From contig CAVXCS010000005.1 of the NCBI GenBank assembly GCA_963760375.1, positions 930,001 to 994,000 on the forward strand: DNA of 64,000 nt, read 5' to 3'. This document shows positions 56,526-64,000 of the stretch, piece after piece. A program made the translations under genes and the position numbers. The DNA comes from Pelagihabitans sp963760375. GTDB lineage: Bacteria; Bacteroidota; Bacteroidia; Flavobacteriales; Flavobacteriaceae. Each line of letters begins with the position of its first letter. Position 1 is the first letter of the stretch. The notes beneath the pieces were generated by a model. It searched no databases. It saw only the letters and a program-made list of their open reading frames with translations, and was not told the origin of the DNA.

Positions 56526-57887
56526 ATGGATAAAAATGCGATCATTACCAGACTAAAGGAAGGGAAAAGCTCAAAGGTTAAAGTAGCCATTGTTGATGTG
56601 GATGGGATACTGAGGGGCAAATACATGCACCGCGACAAATTTATTTCGGCCATCGAAAACGGATTTGGATTTTGCTCCGTGGTCTTCGGTTGGGACATGG
56701 CCGATGGCGCATACGACAACGATATTTCGCTGACGGGCTGGCACACGGGCTATGGCGATTTGGAGGCCACCGTTGACCTGAACACCTTCAGAAATATACC
56801 TTGGGAAGAAGATACGCCGTTCTTTCTGGCAGACTTTAGTGGGGGGGATAGCCCACCGATCGAAATATGCCCGCGCAGCCTCTTGAAGCAAACGATCGAA
56901 GAGGCAAAGGCCTTGGGCTTTGCCCCAATGTTTTCCCAGGAATTCGAATGGTTCAATTTTAGGGAAACGGCGAGCACGATACACGAGAAGGATTTTCAGA
57001 ACCTACAACCTCTTACCCCTGGAATGTTTGGGTATTCGCTATTGAGGATGTCGGAGAACAGTGATTTTTTCCAGGATCTCTTTGATCTTATGGAAGGATA
57101 TGGGGTGCCTTTGGAAGGGCTACATACTGAAACCGGCCCGGGGGTCACAGAGGCCGCCATCCAGTTCAGCGACATACTCGAATCGGCAGACAGGGCGTCC
57201 TTGTTCAAGGCCGCGGTAAAAGAAATAGCCGGGAAGCACGGTATTATCGCCAGCTTTATGGCCAAGCAGACCAGCAAACTTCCGGGATGCAGCGGGCATA
57301 TCCACCAAAGTCTATGGGATGATGGCAAAAAAGCAAATTTGTTCTACGATGCCAATTCCAAGGATGGGATGAGCGATTTAATGAAAAGCTATCTAGCGGG
57401 CCAATTGTATTGCTTGCCGGATATCTTGCCTTTGATGGCGCCAACGATAAACAGCTACAAACGCTTGGTAGAAGGAGCTTGGGCTCCAACTACCCTCACT
57501 TGGGGCCATGATAACCGCACCACCGCCCTTCGTATTTTGACCACCGGAAAAAAATCGACACGCATCGAACACAGGGTGGTTGGGTCTGATGTCAACCCTT
57601 ATTTGGCCATGACCGCCTGCCTGGCCAGTGGTCTGTACGGCATAAAACATAAATTGAAACTGGAGGTCCCACCAACAACGGGAAATGGTTATAAAGATTT
57701 AAAAAATGGGATACTCCCTTCCAATTTACTGGCCGCATCGAATAAGATGAAATCATCGGAGATTGCCCAGGAACTTTTTGGTTCTGCCTTTGTTGACCAT
57801 TTTGCAAAAACGAGGGAATGGGAGTGGAAGCGGTTTTCTGCAGAAGTGACCGACTGGGAAACCAAAAGATATTTTGAAATCATATAA
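56526..57887 (+). CDS. Glutamine synthetase-like gamma-glutamyl ligase
   Basis: The product has 453 residues. The beta-Grasp N-terminal domain ('KVAIVDVDGILRGKYMHRDKF') and the GS catalytic domain are complete: 'HTETGPGVTEAAIQFSDIL' (metal Glu), 'LPGCSGHIHQSLW' in place of the GSGMHTH of true GlnA, 'LVEGAWAPTTLTWGHDNRTTALRI' and 'RIEHRVVGSDVNPYLAM'. The changes around the ammonia and glutamate sites, and the company of a PuuD-like hydrolase, point to a ligase that puts glutamate on an amine (PuuA/GlnA4 type), not to glutamine synthesis. With the permease the expected substrate is ethanolamine. Confidence 0.9.
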   Translation: MDKNAIITRLKEGKSSKVKVAIVDVDGILRGKYMHRDKFISAIENGFGFCSVVFGWDMADGAYDNDISLTGWHTGYGDLEATVDLNTFRNIPWEEDTPFFLADFSGGDSPPIEICPRSLLKQTIEEAKALGFAPMFSQEFEWFNFRETASTIHEKDFQNLQPLTPGMFGYSLLRMSENSDFFQDLFDLMEGYGVPLEGLHTETGPGVTEAAIQFSDILESADRASLFKAAVKEIAGKHGIIASFMAKQTSKLPGCSGHIHQSLWDDGKKANLFYDANSKDGMSDLMKSYLAGQLYCLPDILPLMAPTINSYKRLVEGAWAPTTLTWGHDNRTTALRILTTGKKSTRIEHRVVGSDVNPYLAMTACLASGLYGIKHKLKLEVPPTTGNGYKDLKNGILPSNLLAASNKMKSSEIAQELFGSAFVDHFAKTREWEWKRFSAEVTDWETKRYFEII

Positions 57888-57895
57888 AGAAGGTC

Positions 57896-59047
57896 ATGCT
57901 CGACATCCATAAAATCTACCAGTATAATTTTCCAACCACAATTCGCTTTGGAGCAGGGGTAATACAAGAACTTGCACCCTATTTAAAGGGCCAAGGGTTA
58001 AAAAGACCATTGTTGGTCACCGACGCCACGGTCGCCGATTTGCCTTTTTTCAGGGAGATCGTGAACGCTCTTGAAAAAAACGGACTCAAAGTCGAAGTCT
58101 ATAAAGACATGCACAAGAATCCGGTGGAATCCGATGTGCTGCACGGGGGCGACACCTATCACCAAACACAAAGAGACAGTATTGTTGGTATCGGGGGAGG
58201 GGTTGCCCTTGATGTCTCCAGGGCCATTGCGCTCAGGGTCAACCATAAAAGGGATCTATTCGATTATGACGACCTTATCGGAGGCGATCAATATGTAACT
58301 GAACCGGTTCCCCATTTCATTGCCGTACCCACAACAGCAGGTACAGGTAGCGAAGTTGGCAGGAGCGCCATTATCTCCGAGGACGTTTCCAAAAAGAAAA
58401 GAATACTTTTCAGTCCGAAACTGCTGGCCAAAATAGTTTTTGCCGATCCGTTATTGACCATGGAGTTGCCGACTTTTATTACCGCTGCAACGGGTATGGA
58501 CGCTTTAACGCACAATATGGAGGCCTATTTGGCAAAAGGGTTTCATCCCATGTGCGACGGCATTGCATTGGAGGGCATTAAATTGATTGCAGATTCCCTG
58601 GAAACCGCAACCCACAAACCCGATGTGGCATCACGGTCAAAAATGCTTTTGGCATCCCTTATGGGAGCAGTTGCTTTCCAAAAGGGACTTGGTATCGTAC
58701 ATAGTTTGGCGCATCCGCTTTCGAGTTTGCTGGATACGCACCACGGGTTGGCCAATGCGGTGAATTTGCCCTACGGGATGGAATTCAATTACGAAGGTTT
58801 CGAAAGTCGTTTTAACGATATGGCCGGGGCTTTTGGTTTGGGCAGCAATAAGGGGAACGCCTTGATCGACCACTTATTTGAATTGAACCAACGTTTGGGC
58901 CTGCCTACCAAACTTGGCGGTATAGGGGTTAAGGCCGCGCACCTCGATGATCTAGCCACTTTGGCCGAGGCCGATTTTTGCCACCCCTCGAACCCGAAGC
59001 CGGTACAAAGGCAAGATTTTAAATCGATTTATGAAAAAGCCCTGTAG
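57896..59047 (+). CDS. Iron-containing alcohol dehydrogenase
   Basis: The product has 383 residues. NAD site 'DSIVGIGGGVALDVSRAIALRV' is the GGGSxxD-like motif; 'AVPTTAGTGSEVGRSAII' follows. Metal ligands are the Asp and His of 'TGMDALTHNMEAYL', the His of 'VHSLAHPLSSLLDTHHGLANAV'. The family oxidises primary alcohols to aldehydes with NAD. In this cluster it would act on the hydroxyl of gamma-glutamyl-ethanolamide. It follows the ligase gene by 8 bp. Confidence 0.94.
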   Translation: MLDIHKIYQYNFPTTIRFGAGVIQELAPYLKGQGLKRPLLVTDATVADLPFFREIVNALEKNGLKVEVYKDMHKNPVESDVLHGGDTYHQTQRDSIVGIGGGVALDVSRAIALRVNHKRDLFDYDDLIGGDQYVTEPVPHFIAVPTTAGTGSEVGRSAIISEDVSKKKRILFSPKLLAKIVFADPLLTMELPTFITAATGMDALTHNMEAYLAKGFHPMCDGIALEGIKLIADSLETATHKPDVASRSKMLLASLMGAVAFQKGLGIVHSLAHPLSSLLDTHHGLANAVNLPYGMEFNYEGFESRFNDMAGAFGLGSNKGNALIDHLFELNQRLGLPTKLGGIGVKAAHLDDLATLAEADFCHPSNPKPVQRQDFKSIYEKAL

Positions 59048-59056
59048 CCAGAAGGT

Positions 59057-59797
59057 ATGATAAAGTTAGGAATTTCTGCATGTTTTATGTATCCCGATCC
59101 CCAGCGACCCGTTTTTTCGCGAAAATCGCTAAGTTATCTGGAAAATGATATGGGCAGATATGTGGCAAAAAAGGGCATACTGCCGGTGTTGATCCCCGAT
59201 GTTGCCCAGGAAAATCTTTTGGAGATCCTTGCCCAAATGGATGCCTTCGTATTTCAGGGCGGCAACGACCTGGCCCCCGAGACCTATGGCGAGAAACCTA
59301 TTGGCCGCTGGAAGGGCGATGCTTATAGGGATGCGTATGAACTGCGGATTTTGGACTTTGCGATCCATCATTCCAAACCGGTTTTGGGCATCTGTAGGGG
59401 CCTTCAATTGATGAACGTATACTTTGGCGGCACGCTGTATCAAGACACATCAACACAAAATCCGAAAGCCATCGACCATCGATCGGCAGAACGCTATGAT
59501 ACCTTAAAACATGGCGTACGTTTTGCCGAAGGTAAGTTTTTGGATCGATTGTATAGCGAGGCGGTCGATCCTTGCGTGAACACCGTACATCACCAGTCTA
59601 TCAAGGATTTAGGGAAGGATTTGGAAGTGTTGGCCTGGGCGCCGGACGGAACCATTGAGGCATTCGGTTATGATAAAGAGCCGGAGGGCAAAGTAATGGC
59701 GGTGCAATGGCATCCCGAATTTTCGCCCACCCTGGGCAACGCGCTGATCGATGCGGATATTTTATTGGAAGCTTTTTTGGAACATGTCAAATCATAA
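59057..59797 (+). CDS. Class I glutamine amidotransferase-like gamma-glutamyl hydrolase (PuuD-like)
   Basis: The product has 246 residues. Peptidase C26 family: 'KLGISACFMYPDPQRP', 'FQGGNDLAPETYGE', nucleophile C113 in 'LGICRGLQLMNVYFGGTLYQD', 'VNTVHHQSIKDLG', and the His-Glu pair of 'MAVQWHPEFSPTL'. PuuD removes the gamma-glutamyl group from gamma-Glu-GABA; here the most likely substrate is gamma-glutamylglycine. The start is 9 bp after the dehydrogenase stop. Confidence 0.93.
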   Translation: MIKLGISACFMYPDPQRPVFSRKSLSYLENDMGRYVAKKGILPVLIPDVAQENLLEILAQMDAFVFQGGNDLAPETYGEKPIGRWKGDAYRDAYELRILDFAIHHSKPVLGICRGLQLMNVYFGGTLYQDTSTQNPKAIDHRSAERYDTLKHGVRFAEGKFLDRLYSEAVDPCVNTVHHQSIKDLGKDLEVLAWAPDGTIEAFGYDKEPEGKVMAVQWHPEFSPTLGNALIDADILLEAFLEHVKS

Positions 59798-59798
59798 A

Positions 59799-61163
59799 AT
59801 GGAAATCAAGAACCCAGCCACCGACGAAGTCATAATCTCTTTAAAACCCGATAGCAAAGCCGAAATCAACCAAAAAGTGGCATTGTTGAAAAAGGGTCAA
59901 AAAGAATGGGCAAAGCAAACGCTCGACCATCGTTTGTCATGTCTGGTACGTTTTGGGGAATTGATTCAGGAAAATCGCCAAGAACTGGCCCTGATATTGA
60001 CCTCTGAAACGGGAAAACCGATACAGCAGGCCTTGAACGAAGTCAAAGGCGCCCAAAACAGGATCGCTCATTTAAGTCAGCATGCCAAGCAATGGTTATC
60101 ACAGGAAATCATGGTCGATTCAGGTCAAACCCATGAACTGATCAAGTATGAGCCCCTCGGGGTCATCGCAAATATATCGGCATGGAATTTTCCCTACAAT
60201 GTGGGATACAATGTCTTTTTATATGCTTTGGCGGCAGGAAATGCAGTAGCCTACAAGCCTTCCGAGTTTGCCACCTTGACGGGCCAACAATTTGAAATCT
60301 TCCTCCATCGCGCTGGGGTGCCCAAAAATGTTTTTCAATGTATCATAGGATCGGGCACTGAGGGCCAAATGCTATTGGAGGAGGAGTTCGATGGGTATTT
60401 CTTCACCGGGTCTTATGGTACCGGACAGCATATTGCCAAAACAGTGGCCCACAAATTGGTCCCCGTCCAGTTGGAATTGGGGGGTAAGGATCCATTGTAT
60501 GTGATGGAAGACGTACTGGATGTGAAACAGGCGGCCATCAATGCGGCAGAGGGGGCATTTTATAATAACGGACAAAGTTGCTGTGCCGTGGAAAGAATAT
60601 ATGTTGCAGAGGCAATCTATGATGATTTTGTAGCAGCCTTTACTTCGGAAGTAAGATCATACCCAATTGGAGACCCTTTGAAGGTGGATACCTTTATAGG
60701 CCCGCTGACGCGGCCACAACAGCTTCAGGTACTTGAAACTCAGGTGGCCGATGCCCTGCAAAAGGGTGCAATCTTATTGGCAGGAGGAAAGAAATTACAG
60801 CGGAATGGCAATTATTTTGAGCCAACCGTCCTGGCCAATTGCCACCACGGTATGCAAGTAATGATGGAGGAATCATTCGGCCCGATCATCGGCATTCAAA
60901 AGGTCAAAAACGATCGGGAAGCGGTGGATCTGATGCTTGATTCGCCCTATGGATTAACGGCCGCCGTCTTTTCCCAAGATAAGAAAAGGGCATTGCAGGT
61001 ATTGGATCAAATGAACACCGGTACGGTATATTGGAACTGTTGCGATAGGGTAAGTCCGAATGTCCCCTGGTCGGGCAGGAAGAACTCCGGCCTTGGCGTA
61101 ACCTTGTCCTCTCAGGGAATAAGGGCCTTTGTGCAGCCGAAGGCATATCATTTAAGGCCTTGA
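59799..61163 (+). CDS. NAD(P)-dependent aldehyde dehydrogenase
   Basis: ATG 59799 ('MEIKNPATDEVIISLKPDS') sits 1 bp after the stop of the hydrolase gene; ATG 59784 (MSNHK) overlaps it and is possible too. The product has about 454 residues. Motifs: 'ISAWNFPYNVGYNV', 'AYKPSEFATLTGQQF', 'FFTGSYGTGQHIA', Glu in 'QLELGGKDP', catalytic Cys in 'NNGQSCCAVERI', 'EESFGPIIGIQ', 'GLGVTLSSQGIRAFV'. In this context it would oxidise gamma-glutamyl-aminoacetaldehyde to gamma-glutamylglycine. Confidence 0.94.
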   Translation: MEIKNPATDEVIISLKPDSKAEINQKVALLKKGQKEWAKQTLDHRLSCLVRFGELIQENRQELALILTSETGKPIQQALNEVKGAQNRIAHLSQHAKQWLSQEIMVDSGQTHELIKYEPLGVIANISAWNFPYNVGYNVFLYALAAGNAVAYKPSEFATLTGQQFEIFLHRAGVPKNVFQCIIGSGTEGQMLLEEEFDGYFFTGSYGTGQHIAKTVAHKLVPVQLELGGKDPLYVMEDVLDVKQAAINAAEGAFYNNGQSCCAVERIYVAEAIYDDFVAAFTSEVRSYPIGDPLKVDTFIGPLTRPQQLQVLETQVADALQKGAILLAGGKKLQRNGNYFEPTVLANCHHGMQVMMEESFGPIIGIQKVKNDREAVDLMLDSPYGLTAAVFSQDKKRALQVLDQMNTGTVYWNCCDRVSPNVPWSGRKNSGLGVTLSSQGIRAFVQPKAYHLRP

Positions 61164-61255
61164 GTTTTCGTATGGGCTCCAAGTCAACGATTATGGCTTT
61201 TTCATCAATCTTGAAAGAGCTGGGCCAATATCCATAGGAATCATCCAGAAAAGCA

Positions 61256-61567
61256 ATGGACTTTATGTTCGACGAAAGCAATGAATCGGTGTTTGAAGAG
61301 GGATTAAAGCATTCCCGACCCCCTGCAACCTGGCCTGAGGGTTTAAAGGCAATGTGGTTCGATGCCAAGGGCCATTGGGAGGCGGCCCATAACATTGCCC
61401 AGGATCTGGATACCTTGGAGGGAAGTTGGATCCACGCCTATCTGCACCGCAAGGAGGGAGATGCGTTTAATGCAGGGTATTGGTACCAAAGGGCGAAACG
61501 CCAATTTCCAAGCCATGGTCTGGAAGCGGAACGAAAAGAAATCATCAACTCTTACTTTTTGAAATAG
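61256..61567 (+). CDS. Small hypothetical protein after the catabolic cluster
   Basis: The product has 103 residues, soluble, with no signal peptide or TM. Visible blocks are 'ESVFEEGLKHSRPPATWPEGLKAMWFDAKGHWEAAHNIAQ' split over residues 9-50, and 'GSWIHAYLHRKEGDAFNAGYWYQRA' (about 55-80), which is rich in Trp, His and Tyr and gives the impression of a helical TPR-like unit. I have seen proteins of this type in several Bacteroidota, without function. It follows the aldehyde dehydrogenase by 92 bp and nearly touches the convergent DUF5009 gene. Confidence 0.75.
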   Translation: MDFMFDESNESVFEEGLKHSRPPATWPEGLKAMWFDAKGHWEAAHNIAQDLDTLEGSWIHAYLHRKEGDAFNAGYWYQRAKRQFPSHGLEAERKEIINSYFLK

Positions 61568-61570
61568 GGC

Positions 61571-62683
61571 TCATACCCTTAAGAATACCTTCTTCCGATA
61601 TAGAAAGTAAAGAAATGCCCACTTGACCCCGACCACCAGCATAGCCATGGCCACCGCGTTCCATGGATTTCCGATGAGCTGTCCGAACCACTTGAAAAAC
61701 CCGTTGGTGGTGTATTCCCAATCGATGAATTGACCCGACATATAGATCAAAATGGAGTTCATCCCGATGACCTTAAAGAAAAAAGCCCATTGACGATAGC
61801 CCAAAACATCGATGATAAAATAGAATAGGGCCATCAGCAGCACACTGAAACCGCCGCATTGTAAAACAAAGGAACTGGTCCATAGGTTTTTGTTGATCGG
61901 GAAATAGAGGTTCCACAATTGGGCAAGGATCAATAATCCAGTTCCCATAACGGCCATGAACAAGACTGTTTTAATCTTGTTTTCAGAAAGCGTATTTCTC
62001 AGCATATTGCCGATATAGATTCCCAGAAGCGCCGTGGAAATGGCCGGTATGGTACTTACGAAACCTTCGGGATCATGTATGCCGAGGTAGAGCTTACCCG
62101 GCATGATCATCCGGTCGAGATAAGAGACCATATTGCCTTCCATGCTCATATCCCCCGCTGCGAACCCAGGGGCAGAGCCAAACGCCAAAAGGAACCAGTA
62201 GGCCAAAAGAAGCGCTATGAACCAGATCACCTGAGACCTTTGGTTCGAATATAGGTACAAAATATTGGCGAACATGTATGCCAGTCCGATGCGTCCCAGA
62301 ACACTGCCAAATCTAATCTCTTCGAAGGCATGCAATTCAAGGCCATTATTGTAGATCACCCCCAAAAGAACCAACATGAGCCCTCGTCTGATCACCCGTA
62401 ACAACAAACTACGGCGATCGGTGCCCTGTTCCAACTTACGCCCGATGGAATATGGGGTGGCAACCCCTGCCAAAAATAAAAACAAGGGAAAGATAAGATC
62501 GTATGCCGCAAAACCATGCCAATAGGGATGCTGTAATTGTCCGGAAATAGCTTGCCAAAATGGGGATTGGGTAATCGCTGCCATCCGATGAAAGATTTCC
62601 TCCCCGCCAATGATCCAGAACATATCGAATCCCCTTAAGGCATCAAGGGAATACAATCGCTGTACGGTTGGCTTGATATCCAT
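61571..62683 (-). CDS. DUF5009/NagX-like membrane acyltransferase
   Basis: The product has 370 residues with about ten membrane spans. It begins 'RLYSLDALRGFDMFWIIGGEEIFHRMA', the start of the heparan-alpha-glucosaminide N-acetyltransferase-like family, where 'SLDALRGFDM' is the signature and the nearby His is the probable acetyl carrier. 'YDLIFPLFLFLAGVATPYSIGRKLEQ' and 'IGMNSILIYMSGQFIDW' are also typical. Relatives in Bacteroidota are linked with acetylation of amino sugars or cell-wall pieces, but no sugar genes are near. Function by family only. Confidence 0.9.
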   Translation of the reverse strand: MDIKPTVQRLYSLDALRGFDMFWIIGGEEIFHRMAAITQSPFWQAISGQLQHPYWHGFAAYDLIFPLFLFLAGVATPYSIGRKLEQGTDRRSLLLRVIRRGLMLVLLGVIYNNGLELHAFEEIRFGSVLGRIGLAYMFANILYLYSNQRSQVIWFIALLLAYWFLLAFGSAPGFAAGDMSMEGNMVSYLDRMIMPGKLYLGIHDPEGFVSTIPAISTALLGIYIGNMLRNTLSENKIKTVLFMAVMGTGLLILAQLWNLYFPINKNLWTSSFVLQCGGFSVLLMALFYFIIDVLGYRQWAFFFKVIGMNSILIYMSGQFIDWEYTTNGFFKWFGQLIGNPWNAVAMAMLVVGVKWAFLYFLYRKKVFLRV

Positions 62684-62760
62684 TTAATGATTGCGGAGGT
62701 TGGTCTGGCCAATATAATCCAAATAATAATCCATTGATCTTGGAACGACCAAAAGATTTT

Positions 62761-62781
62761 GTGCGGAACAAGGCTCCGCAC
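62761..62781. other. GC-rich hairpin without T tract, between NIPSNAP and DUF5009 genes
   Basis: GTGCGGA, loop ACAAGGC, TCCGCAC: a 7-bp perfect stem lying 87 bp past the NIPSNAP stop and 78 bp before the start of the DUF5009 gene, both on the minus strand. Neither side has a run of T, so an intrinsic terminator is unlikely; it may be a structured leader of the DUF5009 gene. The rest of 62684-62867 shows nothing that I recognise. Confidence 0.35.
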
Positions 62782-62867
62782 GCCTCATCCACAACATGTC
62801 ATGAAACACGGATATGGATGAAACAGCACCATTTACGAAGGAAACCGTATCTCTTCGAGCGGTTTTA

Positions 62868-63641
62868 TCAATAATCGGAATATTCGGTGGGATAAAGAAA
62901 CCTGGTATCGTTTCTCGATACGTTGTTCTGGTATTTTGGCATCTCCTTTAAGACATTCCATTCCGGAGCGTCAACAAAGGATTTCCAATGTTCATCCCGG
63001 CTTTCCTGGTCTGTGAAAGTGGTCATGTACATCAGATTCGGCATTTGACTACCGGATAGGACTTCCGCATAAAAAACGGCATTGAAGCCCAATTTATCGA
63101 AAAGGGTCACCTCACCACCTGCATTGAACATGTCTACCTTGTTCCTATAGAGGGCCTCCGTAGCCGACTCATAACTCCGCATTTCGTAAATCCTGTCCTT
63201 CCTGGGTCCCGATAACGGGGAAGCCTGCATTTTGGGCATATCCACAAATGCCTTCAAAATGGCCGATTCAATTCTTTGATATGGGGGCTTGTCATAAGCA
63301 GCCTCAATATAATCCTTGCCAGCGGTTTTGTAGAGTTGATCATTTTCAAGGGCCGCATCCAACCCTTCGAACTGTGATAGCGTATTGAAAGGGATCAAGA
63401 CATAGGTTATCTTAGGCGTCAAAGAATCCATTTCCCTGGGTTTAAAAACCCCGACTGTATTTATCCCCAATCGTTTCAATGCCGGTAGAAAGGCATTCGC
63501 CAAATAGTCATCCGTCATTTGCACTTGCTCTTCGTTGGCAAATGAGTAGGTCTTCAATTGGTAGTATTCTCTCGGCGTATCCTGGGCATATATGGCCAAC
63601 GAGGTAGCCAATAGCAGTACGATCAAACTCAGATTTTTCAT
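62868..63641 (-). CDS. Exported NIPSNAP family protein (two NIPSNAP repeats)
   Basis: The product has 257 residues. Signal peptide 'MKNLSLIVLLLATSLAIYAQ' is followed by two ferredoxin-like NIPSNAP halves: 'EYYQLKTYSFANEEQVQMTDDYL' (about 25-130) and 'RIYEMRSYESATEALYRNKVDMF' (about 145-250), the latter with 'NAVFYAEVLSGSQMPNLMYMTTF'. NIPSNAP domains are mostly cytosolic or mitochondrial; an exported double-domain form is typical of Bacteroidota and of unknown function. The next gene upstream on the same strand ends 3 bp away. Confidence 0.92.
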   Translation of the reverse strand: MKNLSLIVLLLATSLAIYAQDTPREYYQLKTYSFANEEQVQMTDDYLANAFLPALKRLGINTVGVFKPREMDSLTPKITYVLIPFNTLSQFEGLDAALENDQLYKTAGKDYIEAAYDKPPYQRIESAILKAFVDMPKMQASPLSGPRKDRIYEMRSYESATEALYRNKVDMFNAGGEVTLFDKLGFNAVFYAEVLSGSQMPNLMYMTTFTDQESRDEHWKSFVDAPEWNVLKEMPKYQNNVSRNDTRFLYPTEYSDY

Positions 63642-63644
63642 TTT

Positions 63645-64000
63645 TTATATTGGTTTAGGATTGAAAGATACGTTTTTTTGGAAACAGACACTATTCTCGA
63701 CACCCTGATATTGTCCGTAATTGGGAATGACCTTGTAACCATTTTTTCGATACAGCGCGATGGCCTCCGGTTGTCTTTTTCCGGTTTCAAGAACGCATTT
63801 TTCAAAATCCAATTCCTTTGCCCATTGTTCAAGTTCCCTTAATATTCTGGTGGCAATGCCCTTGCCCCTGAATGCGGGCACAACATACATGCGTTTTACT
63901 TCCATTGAGGCATTGTCAAAAGGCTTAATGGCTCCGCAAGCCACCGCGATGCCTTGACGATAGCCTACAATGGTGTGCTTTAAGGCGTCGATACGGTTAA
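63645..64000 (-). CDS. GNAT family N-acetyltransferase (5' end outside window)
   Basis: The frame is open to the right edge of the window, so the N-terminus is missing; a GTG at 63944 lies inside the coding part and is not the true start. Visible residues: 'KHTIVGYRQGIAVACGAIKPF', 'MEVKRMYVVPAFRGKGIATRILRELEQWAKE' (acetyl-CoA binding loop), 'KCVLETGKRQPEAIALYRKNGYKVIPNYGQY'. The pattern is that of small flavobacterial GNAT proteins. It is probably in one transcript with the NIPSNAP gene (3-bp gap). Confidence 0.88.
   Translation of the reverse strand, partial: NRIDALKHTIVGYRQGIAVACGAIKPFDNASMEVKRMYVVPAFRGKGIATRILRELEQWAKELDFEKCVLETGKRQPEAIALYRKNGYKVIPNYGQYQGVENSVCFQKNVSFNPKPI

Noticed and set aside
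62684..62734. 16-codon ORF ending directly before the DUF5009 start codon (minus strand)
   Set aside because: Same frame as the gene with a stop just before the ATG; no other support, so probably chance.
1..64000. Search by eye for tRNA genes, rRNA, insertion sequences, prophage genes, toxin-antitoxin pairs and restriction systems
   Set aside because: None recognised; gaps between genes are short and gene content is core metabolism, translation and envelope functions.

Overview
This 64 kb window is a chromosomal segment from a member of the Bacteroidota, almost certainly a marine-type Flavobacteriaceae. Pointers are the DUF4252, DUF4249, DUF4294, DUF6095 and DUF6495 families, a TonB-dependent receptor with a carboxypeptidase-like plug extension, a SerB-SerA fusion, a GAPDH with a long N-terminal extension, promoters of the TAnnTTTG type and the lack of Shine-Dalgarno sequences. 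GC content looks moderate (mid 40s by eye). I see no insertion sequence, prophage, CRISPR array, rRNA or tRNA. Most of the window is ordinary, densely packed core genome.

Layout. 1-2.5 kb: end of an ECF sigma factor gene, a one-TM partner and three DUF4252 proteins. 2.5-12.3 kb: purB, a HEAT-like neighbour, a zinc-ribbon-less sirtuin, a TrmH-type methyltransferase, SRPBCC and VOC proteins, an alpha-amylase lipoprotein, a DEAD-box helicase with a long leader, and rdgB. 12.3-14.1 kb: an isoprenylcysteine-methyltransferase-like protein, then a SatD-DUF3307 pair preceded by three operator-like repeats on an exact 28-bp period. 14.3-21.7 kb: serB-serA fusion, rlmH, nadC, yihY, DUF2147, priA. 21.8-30 kb: LytTR regulator, rpsF-rpsR-rplI, DUF6495, hisS, Nudix, M42 peptidase, DUF4294 (with an apparent frameshift in its signal peptide), DUF6095, glycerate kinase. 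30-38.6 kb: TonB receptor plus DUF4249 lipoprotein, monomeric isocitrate dehydrogenase, the only long gene-poor gap (35630-36318), rplS, trmD, GNAT and a coiled-coil membrane protein. 38.8-45 kb: gap, an HtrA protease, dapF, GNAT, mltG and a lysozyme-like protein. 45-55 kb: RsmI-like methyltransferase, LMW phosphatase, dnaA, thioesterase, YigZ, EamA transporter, HAD, ribD, GNAT, prmC, ligA.

55.2-61.2 kb is the most accessory-looking and most coherent block: an ethanolamine-type permease, a glutamine-synthetase-like ligase, an iron alcohol dehydrogenase, a PuuD-like gamma-glutamyl hydrolase and an aldehyde dehydrogenase, all on one strand with short gaps or overlaps. The enzyme set fits a gamma-glutamylated route turning ethanolamine into glycine, with no EutBC ammonia lyase and no amine oxidase in the cluster. 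After it come a small conserved-looking protein, a DUF5009/NagX-like membrane protein, an exported NIPSNAP protein and a GNAT gene cut by the window edge.

The points I would follow up first are the gamma-glutamyl ethanolamine cluster, the 28-bp-spaced repeats that abut the satD start codon, the SerB-SerA fusion, the leader of the DEAD-box helicase gene, the orphan transcription unit near 36 kb, and the homopolymer frameshift in the DUF4294 gene. Start codons were often moved inside the longest open frame to the codon that gives the family's usual N-terminus or a proper signal peptide; each such choice is stated. Domain names come from recognising sequence patterns, not from a database search.
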